64,000 nucleotides of DNA from Certhia americana (taxonomy: Eukaryota; Chordata; Aves; Passeriformes; Certhiidae), in contig CM031878.1 in NCBI GenBank assembly GCA_018697195.1, positions 71,309,762-71,373,761 on the forward strand, in the 5' to 3' direction. Below are positions 39,901 through 50,725 of this stretch, piece by piece (the stretch's first letter is position 1; each line of letters opens with the position of its first letter). Under the pieces are notes generated by a model that did not search any database, was not told where the DNA came from, and saw only the letters and a list, made by a program, of their open reading frames with translations. The position numbers were made by a program, and so were the translations under genes.

Positions 39901-41245
39901 AAGAAATATATTCTAGCGTCTATGATCTGGATACATCTGTGTCACATTTTAAATTACATTTATCTTCAGCTATGGCAATTAGATTTGTGTCTGGTTGACT
40001 ACTTCTGAAGATGTTTCTGATGTAGCATGGACTGTCTCTGGAAACTATTTATCCTAGAAACATTATTAATAGTTGAGAATACATCTTCTGTGTTCCATAT
40101 GAAAAAATAAAGAACTACACAATAACTCAAGGAGACTGCAAATACAGTCTTTAGCCAGAATAAATGTGTTGCAAAATGCTAAAAATGCAATATTTTAAAC
40201 TCATAAACCCACTGTATTTTGATAAATGAGACAGTGGTGAAGCTGCTTCTTTCATCCCATATCCTTTTTCTTGGTGCTATGCATTTGTGAATCCCTATAG
40301 ATTTTGAAGTCACTAAGAGGAAGAAAAGTGTCAGCATTCAAGTTTTTCAGAGAAACGGCATGGTAACAGGTACTTAGTTAACAAATTCAGGGTATCTGAA
40401 GCTTGTTGGACCTCATACATATGCAATGACTCAACTAATTTCATGCGGACTGGCCATCAATTTAGCACTGGCAAAGTATTTGTGACCTCTCCCTGCTGTG
40501 AACTTCCCCATGATGGTGCTATGTGACAGATGTGCCTCTATTTCTAATCAGAGCAGAATGACAGCTAAAAGCATGCTCCTGCAACATGGAGATTACAGTG
40601 TGGCACCCACTCATTGCTCAGTGTATTGTAAATAATTTATTAAATATTAACAAAACAGCAGTAGTTGCCTGAATTTAATTTTCCTTTCTCATATTCAAGG
40701 TTGCATGAAGGTAAATCCAGAAAAGGGTGCTGTCTTAAATGTAGGAGTCTTTAGCTTCTAGGACTTTCGCACCCATTCCAAAACACTTGTTGTGCATTTT
40801 GGTGCCTGTGGTTCCTTAACAATGTGTAGGTAGTGCTATACAATAAAGAAGAGAGTCTGCCAGTAGCCAATAGGGATTGCCATTAGAAGGGCTGGTCCTT
40901 AAATATTGCTTCCATTGACTGTTTGTGCCTTAAATTGGAGGGCAAGGGAGAAGTTCCTCTGCTCATAAGGCATAATTTTTTACCTTTTTTTAATACCTTC
41001 TTTTTCTTTTATAACCCAAGGAGAATTGCTCAGAGATAGCTCTAGGTAGATGGAGGTGAAGCTGTCCCTCTGATCCTTTTCTAGCTGACAATCTTTCTCA
41101 AATTTCACCCATCATTCCCATGCAAGTCTTGCTCCTGTAAAAGACATTTAGTCAGAAGATCTGAATCACGTTCTCTCTTCAACTTGAATGCTTTCTCTAG
41201 CACTCCTGGCCAGACCAGGCAGCCAGTGTTTTTCCTCTGGGTGAA

Positions 41246-41286
41246 TTGATAAGCTTTAATTGATAAGCTTTAGTTGATAAGCTTTT
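41246..41286. repeat. 14-bp tandem repeat, three copies
   Basis: TTGATAAGCTTTAA, TTGATAAGCTTTAG and TTGATAAGCTTTT follow one another without spacers (41246, 41260, 41274). Each holds an AAGCTT site. Confidence 0.9.
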
Positions 41287-41931
41287 GTGTGGTTAGTATG
41301 ACCTTAGAGTGGTGGGGTTGTCACTGGAAAGAGCTGGAAAGAGACTGCGGGACTCCAGCCTTGCTGCTGGGAGATTTCTGTCATTTGCCTAAGATATATT
41401 TTGCCTGTGTTCTGTTTTCCCTTCCCCTGCCATGGCAGAGTAACACAGCCCTATGATGGATCACCTACAGCATGTGATGGCACTGAACAACCTAAGGAAG
41501 GACAGCAAGCCTCAGCAAGTAGGTTGTTATGAATTCTAGTCAGCTGACAATATATGTCATGATCACAGATCAATTAGACTTGGACAGTGCTTCAAGTTAA
41601 TAGACAACAACCCGTCGTGAGCATTTTTGTTACTTCAAAAGATTGGCATAACACATAGAATAATTTCAAATTAAATAGGTCACAGCCAGACAATCTGGCT
41701 TATGGTATGATCAATGTTAGCACCATTCTTGTAGCCACCAAGCATTCCCTCCTGGAGCCACTACGCATGCCAAAGCAGTAAGTGCCTAACACTGTTGAGA
41801 GGGAGATATTAATGCCCCTGATTTAATCAGTCATTGCTTTCTTCTTCAAACACCTCAACTCTGCAAGTCTTTCCAGCTTAATTTAGTTTTTTGGTTTGGC
41901 TTCTCAAAAAAAACTAACCACACAAAAGCTT

Positions 41932-41949
41932 AAAAAAAAAAAAAAAAAA
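41932..41949. repeat. A18 homopolymer tract
   Basis: Uninterrupted A run, about 190 bases left of the CR1 copy. CR1 does not end in poly(A), so the two are probably unrelated. Confidence 0.9.
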
Positions 41950-42138
41950 TCACAGCTCAAAATCTACTCTTTGGCAACACATGAAACGCGGGCCTCTGCA
42001 CCTGCCTAAACAAAGGATTTACAGAGTGGAAAAATAAAAATCACACCCTTGTGTCTGGATTGCTGCCTGGCATTAGGAAGAAAACTTGTTCTGTTCTCTA
42101 TTCTAAGTGTAGAAAAAATTGTAGTGCTCCAGTTTTTG

Positions 42139-42378
42139 TCATGGAATGGTTTGGTCTGGAAAAGACCATAAAAAACATCTGGTTCCAACCCCCACACTAT
42201 GGGCAGAATCACCTTCCACCAGACCAGGTTGCTCAGAGCCCCATCTAACCTGGCCTTGAACACCTCCAGGGATGGGGCACATGCAGCTTGTTTAGGTAGT
42301 CTGTGACAGTGCTTCATCATCTTCACAGTAAAGAACTTTTACCTGGTATCCTCCCCATTTCTGTTTTAAACCATTGTC
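42139..42378 (-). mobile_element. CR1 LINE, 5'-truncated 3' end
   Basis: On the plus strand this starts with ATGGAATGGTTTGGTCTGGA and runs through GGTTCCAACCCCC and CCTGGCCTTGAACACCTCCA, the reverse complement of the CR1 3' UTR and ORF2 end. In the minus direction a frame shows the ORF2 C-terminal motif PSLEVFKARLDGALSNLVW. Only the last 240 bases remain, and the terminal 8-mer repeats are missing or worn away. Confidence 0.92.
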
Positions 42379-45300
42379 TATTTTTCTATAAATTTAGCTG
42401 TATTAAAAAATATAGATACATATGAAAATACCAAAAATAACTATAGATACAATAAGCAGTGTAGTTGTGATATGGCCCACATAAATCTCCTAAGCCTAGT
42501 CATGACAGAAATCCTTTTAATCCTTTTAAGGTCTCCCTTTACTTCTTTCTCTCTATTCCTCTGTCTCTCCTCTCTCTCTTTCTTTTTGTATTTTTTTTTT
42601 TTAATTTTAGTTTTTGCAAAGGAAAGGTAAAGGACTATTCTGACTCAAACTAAAGTTAAAAAAACCCACGCTTACAAAATCCTAAATGTTTTTCTGTGCA
42701 GCCTTCAGAATTGTTAATGATTATTACAAGGGTTTTTTAGGCTTTTTCAAAAAAAGAGAAAAATATTAGAGTCAGGAAATGAAGAAAAATTTGGTGAATT
42801 ATGTCAAAATCAGAGCTTTAAAATTGCACTTAGATTTTACTTCTCTTTTGACAGCCCCAGAAATGGATAAATACTAAATTACTGGATCAGTCTTAAAAAT
42901 ATCAGCTAGCAAGAGGTTTGACTTAGGAACCACAGAAAAGACTGGCAGCATCCCTCTGCTTTCAGCAGATGGAGTTAAAAGTGGCACTGTTCATCTGCAA
43001 TTTGTATGCCTAAGACTGAGTTTTATCAGGGAAGATATCCATTGCTGGGATGATCCTACATGATCATCATTGCCATGGTGAGTTTCCATTAGTTTATAAG
43101 GTACAGGTGAACTTAAAATCAATGAATGTATCAATGAGACTGATTCAAACAAATAAGAAAGTGGGAAAACCCCCCAAAACCCCAAAAAACACCTGAACAG
43201 AAAATTAGAAAGTCAGAAGAACTACCTTATGAAGAAAAGTTAAAAAATTAACATGGCAACCTTGCTTAACGATTAGCCAGCAAGACTCTAATACCCATGT
43301 ACAAATATTTGAAAATTATTGCATGCATAGAAAAAGTTGAGACTTGGAGAATAGATGGGGAATACATGGAATTTATCAGATCAATAAGAAGAACATATTA
43401 GAGCAAGATATTAGCTTTTCCTCTTAAAATTCTGTTCATTTTATGTGATTTTGTCAGTATCATGGACAGACCCAGTAGAGGACAGATAAAGGGATGGTTA
43501 CAGATCTCGAGAGTGAAGGATGTAAAATCCTTAAGTGGATTGAAACTGTGGGATAAATAAGCCATGTCGGGACTGTTGAGGGAAGAAGAGAGACCTCACA
43601 TCACATTCTCTCTCCAATCTCACCCCCTATGAAACCCTGTTTTTGCCAGACTTACGTGAACAGTGGTACATGCTGCTTTCTTACAAACAGCAGCAGAAAA
43701 AGTGCATTGGGTTCCACTGAAAACTTCAGTATTTTGTATGTATTTATTTTTTAAACTCCTGTTTCAAATTTATTTAAAAATATGAATTGTTAAAGGAAGC
43801 TTTTCTTTTCAACTGAGTTCATGTCTTTTTTTTTTTTTTTTTAAAGATTGAAATGAAGCATGGAAGGTTTTTCTAGGCTTCCTTCCCTTGATGGCATACC
43901 TTGGAAAAATCAACAAGCATTTCATGTTTCTGTGAACTTGAATCTGCATTTTTGAATAAAGGCCGTTTTATCAAAAAAATGTGAGGACTGACATCTTGCA
44001 CTGAGTTTCCCCTCTGTTACTATATGTAATTTTTCTGTTTGCTTCTGCAGTCCAGACCTTGCTGCTTACATACAATTCTGGTCTGCAGTTCCATGAAGCC
44101 CATGGGCTCTCAATATGTGCTGCCCTTCATGTATCAGCAAGATGTACCACAACGTGGTGGCTGTTTCATTGCCAAGCAAAGTAAACTCTCTCGAATACTA
44201 CAAGAAACAATCCTATTCTGGCAAAATGGGAATAAGAGAAGGACCTAATAGGTTTTTCTGTCTCTAATTTCTGTCACTTCCACCAATAAGATGAAAGTAA
44301 ATTGTACTGGAAGTAGTGGTGATCAAGGAATCTAATAGCAAAGGCATGTACATGGGAAGCATCATTTCCTAAAATGCAGCCTATATGATGATTTCCCCAG
44401 TAAAGACAGATCAAATGAATGCACCCAAATTAACAGGAAGGGATCAGAGCAATGTTGAATTGCACCTAAGCAATTGTTTCTACATAAGTGTGACTTAATT
44501 TCTCAACCAAATCCATGAGGCTAAGATTTTCCAAGTTTTATAGATTACAATGACTTTAATTTCTTAAACACCAAAACTGTTTCCCTGTTGAGGTTTTCCT
44601 CTTTTTTTAATGTGTAATAAGGGAGTTTTGAAGCAACACTGAATTAAAGAAGTACTGCAAATATTTTGGTAAATTTAACATATCTGATGATCATGCATTT
44701 CATTTTTAAGCACATGCCTTTATCCCACTGCACTGCACTTGTGCCTTACACAAAAAATTGACTTGCACAGAATATAAGTGGAGAATAAACTATTGTTTAT
44801 GACTGAATAGAGCATATGAACCAAGAGCAATGATAGAAAACTCATTATTGTAATTAACAGGACATTTTTTCAGGATACAAATAGTGAATATGGGAGATGT
44901 TATCTCTTCAGTGATGCACATTTTTTTCAGCAGAAGCAGAAGTTATATTTTCTTACAGAAATTGTTAAGTGATTATTTAATAAACATAGATTGTGTAAAG
45001 TGCAGAACTGGATCTCTAAACAAAAAACTTAGTGACTGAGAAGTTGTTATTTAAACATTTTCACATGCAATATCCAAGAAGAGAATAGTTAAATTTTTTT
45101 TTTTTTCAAAATGTTAAAAACATTAGAACATGAAGATGTAATGAGGTAAAATACATGGATCAGTCTTTCTTTACTCTTAATTTTCATATAGACAATTATT
45201 TCTATTGTTTTCATTTAACGATGCTGTAATATTTAACTTGAGGGTGAGAATTAGGCTGTTGAAAAGTGAGAATAAAAATAAATATATGGAAACTCAAGTT

Positions 45301-46029
45301 TCAATGAAAAACTAACACATTTGGAAAGACCAAACATCTTTCTTCACCTGTACTACCCTGCCTCCAGTGAAAAGGCAGGCATATATAAGTAATCATTCAG
45401 AGCAACACTTGATTCAAAGATATGCCCTTCTCTACATGTACTATAGAAGTAGCAATTAAAAGGAGAGGGGAGAAAGGATTGATGAAAATTTGGTGTTAAT
45501 TAAGGAATCCTCAGAGGAACATGTCCCTGAGCCAAAGAAATTTTGGGCCAACTCTGTGGTTGTTGCAACTCAATATTGATCTATAGAAGTCATAAACACA
45601 ATATTGATAGCAGTTGACTAGTTGCCTTACAAAGTTAAAGAAAATATCCCTACCCATCAAAACTATAAAATCCCTGAGTTCAAAATTAGTCTTACAGCAG
45701 TAGATGGGTGAGAGTAAATTTCAAGTGTGGAGCACTTTCAGATTTGCACCGAAAGTAATTTAAGATCTGCAAAACTCAGAGCAGCACAGTTTCTTTCAGA
45801 GGTCTGAGGACATTGAGGGTATTTTTTCATGGAAGAAGAAATGTCACTCAGCTTTCCATGTGAGTTAAATAGCATAAGCCAATGATAACAGTTTTAGGCA
45901 TAATGTATAATGAAAACCTTTCAGGTATAAGGGTAGGAATTTTGCACCGTATCCTCCAGAATAGTCATCTTTAAGATAGCAGAAGTGGCCTTTTTTCTAC
46001 ATATAAGATCTACTAAAAATGAAACTCAC
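42379..46029. other. Unique sequence, no supported gene
   Basis: No gene recognised. A polypyrimidine stretch at 42530-42602 ends in T12. Further T-runs occur at 43826-43842 and 45094-45106. Confidence 0.55.
42530..42602. repeat. Polypyrimidine (CT-rich) tract
   Basis: Almost only C and T with CTCTCT units, ending in a run of T. Low-complexity sequence. Confidence 0.75.
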
Positions 46030-46035
46030 GGAAGT

Positions 46036-46251
46036 TGATGCCCTGGAGGGGTTACTTAGAAGAGAGGCTCAGCAAGATTAAGAGACTAAAAGTAGGTATT
46101 TATTAAAGGCCTTCAACAGGTAGACCTTGGGCAGTCAGAAGCTTCCAGGAGCGGCTACACCCAAGGTGGACAATGGTCACAAGCTTTTCAATTATAAGTT
46201 TGGTTCATTTGCATATCAGAGGCTGATCCTCCAGTTACAGCTTTGGGTAAT
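46036..46251 (-). mobile_element. Older ERV LTR (ERVK-like), 3' part, split by nested LTR
   Basis: Read on the minus strand this segment ends in CCAGGGCATCA, with AATAAA at 46104-46099 and a CCTCTCTTCTAAG region between, matching from memory the R/U5 of bird ERVK-type LTRs. Upstream, in LTR order, lie a TTATAA box (46192-46197) and an ATGCAAAT octamer (46214-46207). The remaining 5' part lies beyond the inserted LTR at 47005-47180. The left flank GGAAGT (46030-46035) partly matches GGATTT (47181-47186), 4 of 6 bases, consistent with a worn 6-bp duplication. No internal viral sequence is present, so this is a solo LTR. Confidence 0.75.
46247..46251. repeat. Target-site duplication GTAAT, left copy
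   Basis: Matches 47000-47004 exactly and abuts the TG start of the nested LTR. Confidence 0.75.
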
Positions 46252-46999
46252 TGTCATGGGTTGCAGTGCAAAATGTAACCAAAACTGTATATTCTATCAC
46301 CATCTGTTGAAACTGGGGTGTTCAGGGGTGGTGTAATTGTCTGTTAATGGCCAACTGTCAAAAATCCTGCTGGGGCAGTTTTCTTATCTCTTCCACAACC
46401 CAGCCTCCCTCCAGGGAGAGATCTTCTGCTAATGGGCCATTGAGTCTCACTGATAGAATTACATCATCCCACTGGGAAATGCTCCAGCCTGGGGGAGGAG
46501 CCAAGTATTCCTACCTGGATAAAAATCTGGGAGTTGGAACACCAAGGCAGCCTTTCCACTGGATTCTCAGAGGAAGAACTGGCCCATCTATCACCACTGG
46601 AACTTCAGCTCTGGACCTCAGTGGAAAGAACTCCACTCTTTCTGCAGGAGCATCACTTCACCAGAGCCACAACTGCCACTGGGACTGCAGCCACCATGGA
46701 ATGGGATTGCCACCAACACCCTGACCCACAGGGTGTCAGGTTGGATCCTGACTCTGTCAGTGGGTTTGTTTGTTTGTTTTCTTTTTTATCTTTTGCAATA
46801 CTGCATATGTTTTTGTTTTATTGTTTATTTTAGTTGCTCTAATAAAGAACTGTTATTCCTATTCCTGTATCTTCCCCTGAGAGCCCCATTATTTCAAAGT
46901 TATTATAATTTGGAGAGAGGCTTCTCTCTACTATAAATTCTCTATTCCAAGAGAGGCTCCTGCCCTCCTTAGCAGACACCTGTCATTCAAACCTTGACC
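46252..46999 (+). mobile_element. Younger solo ERV LTR nested in the older LTR
   Basis: A 748-base LTR begins TGTCATGGG and ends near CTTGACC, with the expected terminal CA apparently mutated. It is flanked directly by GTAAT on both sides (46247-46251 and 47000-47004). A 5-bp duplication is typical of ERVL-like elements. It has an ATAAAAAT box at 46519-46526 and AATAAA at 46841-46846. Open plus-strand frames inside (125 and 99 codons) are LTR sequence, not genes. It resembles a songbird LTR family from memory. Because it interrupts the opposite-strand LTR, it inserted later. Confidence 0.82.
46841..46846 (+). promoter_or_regulatory. Polyadenylation signal of nested LTR
   Basis: AATAAA in the context GTTGCTCTAATAAAGAACTG, a typical R-region polyadenylation signal. 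Confidence 0.7.
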
Positions 47000-47004
47000 G
47001 TAAT
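47000..47004. repeat. Target-site duplication GTAAT, right copy
   Basis: Right flank of the nested LTR, identical to 46247-46251. Confidence 0.75.
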
Positions 47005-47180
47005 GAAGTCATATACCCTCAGTTTGCTCCCCACAAATCACTTTTGTTTATACTTTTCGGAGCCTGAGGCAGTAGGTTGTCCTTGAATTTCAGGCCTAGA
47101 GATTGTTTTTTCTTACCAAAAGGTGAAGATAGTTAACTCTCTTTATAGAGTTTGGAGTTATACACTCCGAATGCACTACA
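47005..47180 (-). mobile_element. Older ERV LTR, 5' (U3) part
   Basis: Continuation of the minus-strand LTR interrupted at 46251. Read on the minus strand it starts TGTAGTGCATTCGGAGTG at 47180. It contains two TATAAA-like sites (about 47140 and 47052-47047) and ends ATGACTTCATTA at the junction. Joined length without the insert is about 390 bases, reasonable for this LTR type. The start is inferred from the TG...CA rule plus the partial flank match. Confidence 0.65.
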
Positions 47181-47337
47181 GGATTTGAAAAATACAAAAT
47201 CTAAAATCCTAAGGCATCAAAGTGACAATAAAACAAAGCTGTGTCTCTGCTAACAGCTTTCTCTTAGTGAAACAGTGGATCATGGAAGAAATCAGTGCTG
47301 GCAAGAAAATAACAATATGATTGCAGAGCCAGCCTAG

Positions 47338-47482
47338 CATTCAAGGTCAGGCTGGATAGGACTCTCGGTAATCACACCTACTTGAAGATATCTCTACTTA
47401 TTGCGGGAGAGGACTGGGGGTTGGACTATATGGCCTTTAAATGTCCCTTCCAACCCAAACTACTCTACAACTCTGTGACTCA
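47338..47482 (+). mobile_element. CR1 LINE 3' UTR fragment
   Basis: TTCAAGGTCAGGCTGGAT begins a plus-strand CR1 3' end. It continues through GGGGGTTGGACTATATGGCC and CCCTTCCAACCCAAACTACT to a worn 8-mer end (CTACAACTCTGTGA). About 145 bases, heavily 5'-truncated. Confidence 0.88.
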
Positions 47483-47685
47483 GGGAAATGTCAGGCTGCA
47501 GGAAGCCACTTGCCTGTGTTCTATCTCCTGGTTAGGCTCAGCCAGAAGTGACTGCCACTGCAGTATATGACACAGGGTTGTGTTGCTGTTTAATTAATAA
47601 TTTCAGAGTATGTCTGTACCTTCCCTTCACTATATCAGAAAAAAACCTCTTAAAAGGCATGGAATATTTATGATTGATAGGTGTT

Positions 47686-47792
47686 CATATATACATATGT
47701 ATGTATATATACATACATACGTAGACACATATATAATACATATGCACACATATATACATACAAATGCACATATGTACATATGCACATACACG

Positions 47793-47834
<42 letters not shown>

Positions 47835-47835
47835 A
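47686..47835. repeat. Compound TA/CA/TACA microsatellite
   Basis: About 150 bases of alternating pyrimidine and purine: ATAC/GTAT units, then mixed ACAT units, then (CA)13 at 47801-47826 and a TATATA end. Such tracts can adopt left-handed DNA. Open frames on both strands here are repeat artefacts. Confidence 0.92.
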
Positions 47836-48420
47836 CACCACAGAGAGTATCTGTTGGATTTTGCAAAAGATTTTAACAGTTGCTGTTATGATGGTGAACT
47901 TGGTTACTAAACGCCCCTTTGGAATTAGGAATTATATGGGGATAAACATTGATTTTTAGTTATTTTATCAAGATATACCAGTGTGTTCTTAGCCTTTATC
48001 AGCTGGAATGAAATACAGCTAAAAATCTTCTCCCTTGAAATTAAGCTGGAACTATACTGCTTTCTAATTTAGATAGCTAAGAATGAGCATAAAATCCCAA
48101 TGATTAAACTGATAACTAATACTCCAAAATGTTTTGCTAACATTATCACATCCTTATCTTTGTTTTTTTTTTTTTTTCCTTTTATCTTTGGAATTAAGGG
48201 AAGTTTTGAAACAAAGTAAGGGTTATGCAGTAAAAAATATAAATATTTTATTTTTAAAAAAAGTATTTCAGATTCCATATTTTAATGTTTATAATAAATC
48301 CAGCACAAATTTGACTAAAAATTTTATAAAGTCTTCAAATTTTTGTTTCTATATTACTTTTAAAATCACATTAAAAGCCAGGTTTCTATTCAAGCCAATT
48401 TGGGAGTTTTGAATCTTTCA

Positions 48421-49930
48421 CTTTAGAGATAGGACCAGGTGTCTATTGTTTATAGACATTCCAATGTCCAATCCTTTCAGGCATATGTGCTCTGAGCAGA
48501 CTCCAGAAAATTTCAGAACCACTTCTTTCTTTTGCCCCTCGTCTTTCCCTTCCTCACAGTTCTGGGATTTCATCCATCCGTATACACCAATCATTTACTG
48601 CTTGTCTTCCAAGACTTCAAAAAGACATCTGTGATGGCTCCTGCTGGCTTGTGTCTTCATGTCATTGCCATGCCCTTTGATTCTGAGGGAGGATACGCGT
48701 CCCCAATTGCACCATTACTTTTCCCAAGACAGGCATCTAATGATATGTCCTAAATTATTCCTAAATTTATTCCTGTCTTCATCAGAGGATTCCACTAAGA
48801 CTGCCTTAGGCCCCATTGGTATTTCCACAGGAACTGACTATGACCTGTGACTCATCAAGCTGAAAGGTTTCTCTTAAAAATTTTGGGAATAAATGAGATG
48901 CATTTCTGAAGAATCCTTGCTTGATTTCCTATACAGGTTTCCTAGCAGTCTGATGCTACGACATGTCTTCCTTGAAGGACTTTTCTCTCTGATCTTTTAC
49001 ATAGACATAGTAAGTTACAAGACTTTAAAAAAACTCACCAAGAGTATATGTAACTTTTTTTCCTTTTAAATGTATTTAGTAGTTCATAAAATGGCATGAG
49101 TAGATGTAATACTTTCCAAAGGTTGGCTCTTCTTTGCATTAATTTATGTTGGTTCTCTCTTTTCAGTTTCACTTGCTAAATCTACTTATATATGCATTAA
49201 TTCCTTTCCAAGTCAGTCAATTTTCTCTATTAGCATTCAATCCCCTTAACCAACGTAGTGTCACAGTACCATTTTTCCTCATATTCTTTATAATTTTTCC
49301 TCATACTCTTTATAATGCAGAGTAAATGTCCATTACCAAATATTCTTTATCATGTACTTATTTTAACTTTTAAGCCATGGTATGCTTTCCTTCATTGACA
49401 AAGATATTTCTTCTCTTGCCAACTCCAGCATCTTCTTTTGTGTATCTGTCATCTCTGGCCTTCCTTTGAACTTGTTAAAATTCAGTTTGCCTTTTTTGGC
49501 TTCAGAATACTCCAGCTGATGACCTTATTTTTGCAAATTCCTCTTCAATGTTTTCTATGCCTTCCATCAATGTAAGTATGTTTTTTATGTATCTGTAAAT
49601 CATTATTACTATTTAACTGTTTTTCCCCTGGTGGTTCCCAGAGGTTAATCAGGCTTGGCGTCACTTATGCCTGGCAGAATATTAAACTAACGAGTGCTGC
49701 ATTTATGCAACATCTTCACTAGTTGGTGTCTATATTAATTGCAAGACAAGCTCTTTTGTGTTTATGTTAATTATATGCATACTCAAGCCACTTTGAATAA
49801 AACTGATCTGCCTATATGTGTCTGTTTTATGCATCCACTCATATGCCAATTTCATGACATCTCTGCATTTAATTATTAATACTATGTATTTCATGATAAT
49901 ATGAATATTATTTCCATATGGCATTTGCAA
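48421..49930 (-). pseudogene. Possible decayed coding sequence, unidentified
   Basis: The minus strand is purine-rich and unusually open. From about 48996 down to 48421 a single frame runs about 190 codons with only four stops, where AT-rich noncoding DNA should give roughly ten. It includes coding-like pieces such as MGPKAVLVESSDEDRNKF and one with EEGKDEGQKKEVVLKFSG. At about 49572-49360 another stretch (MEGIENIEEEFAKIRSSAG, then, after one shift of frame, a Lys/Glu-rich run ending SIPWLKS) looks alike. At 49930-49730 lies a 66-codon frame that stays sensible past its stop. I cannot name the protein. A worn retrocopy or old transposon is possible; composition-driven chance is the main alternative. 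Confidence 0.27.
49271..49314. repeat. 22-bp tandem duplication
   Basis: Two adjacent 22-base units (49271-49292 and 49293-49314), both starting ATTTTTCCTCATA, differ by a single T/C change, suggesting a fairly recent duplication. Confidence 0.9.
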
Positions 49931-50458
49931 TTTCCTAGCCCAATGCTACAGCTAACTTCATCTTAAACATTTCGCAGCTGACACAGAACAGCTTCTCAAG
50001 AAAATAACCAGAAATTCTGAGCAGCTGGATAGAGGCAGACATACTCTATTAAAAGCTGCCTTGGAAACCTGAAAAGGATGAAGCTTTACTCCTGTGGGTA
50101 GTACGCAGCTATAGTGGGTGTCAGTGCTAATCTCAGTCCCAAATTTATAAATGTTTTTTGCAAGAGTTTACAGGAAAGCTTTTTGTTCCATGTACCACTT
50201 TTCAGTCATGTTCAGAAATTCATTAAATATTCTCTTAATTTTTTAATCCTTTCAAAAAAACAGTCAGAATATTTCATGAAGAAAAGTTATGAGGCTGTTA
50301 TGCAGTAACTATTTGACAAAGGCTAGATATCCAGAACTGGTTCCATTCTTCTTAGCTTTTCAGACTTGCTAGTTTTTATCTGATAAATGATGGCTAAGCA
50401 TGCATCAGGATCATGGATCAGAACTGCCCAGTGATACCGGGAACTGTTTGGTTCTTTT

Positions 50459-50725
50459 CATAGAATCTTAGAATCTTAGAATCATGGGATGGTTTGGTTG
50501 AGGATGGACCTTAAACATCATCTAGTTTCAACCCCTGCACAATGGGCACAGACACCTTCCACTTAGACCTTAAAAGCCTCATTGAGCCTGCTCTGCAATG
50601 CTTACAACAACAGGAAACCCACCACCTTTCTGGGCAGCCAGTTCCAGTGTTTCACTCCCTTCACAGTAAAGAATTTCTTTCTAACATTTAATCTAAAGCT
50701 ATTCTCTTTCAGTTTTTCTTAATAT
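50459..50725 (-). mobile_element. CR1 LINE, 3' end with intact terminal repeats
   Basis: On the plus strand it opens with AGAATCTTAGAATCTTAGAA, the reverse complement of the CR1 terminal 8-mers. It continues GGGATGGTTTGGTTGAGG and runs through CACCTTCCACTTAGACC to TAAAGAATTTCTTTC near the ORF2 end. About 265 bases are kept and the 5' side is truncated. The clear terminal repeats make this one of the better-preserved 3' ends here. Confidence 0.93.

Larger units (their letters stand above)
36945..42138. other. Unique sequence, no supported gene
   Basis: No gene or interspersed element recognised. Holds a small tandem repeat at 41246-41286 and an A18 tract at 41932-41949. 37080-37260 is somewhat richer in G and C, continuing from the candidate exon region. 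Confidence 0.55.

Noticed and set aside
46347..46833. 125- and 99-codon plus-strand frames
   Set aside because: They lie entirely inside the nested LTR and are not genes.
47610..47959. Open frames rich in Tyr, His, Ile and Thr on both strands
   Set aside because: Translations of the TA/CA microsatellite.
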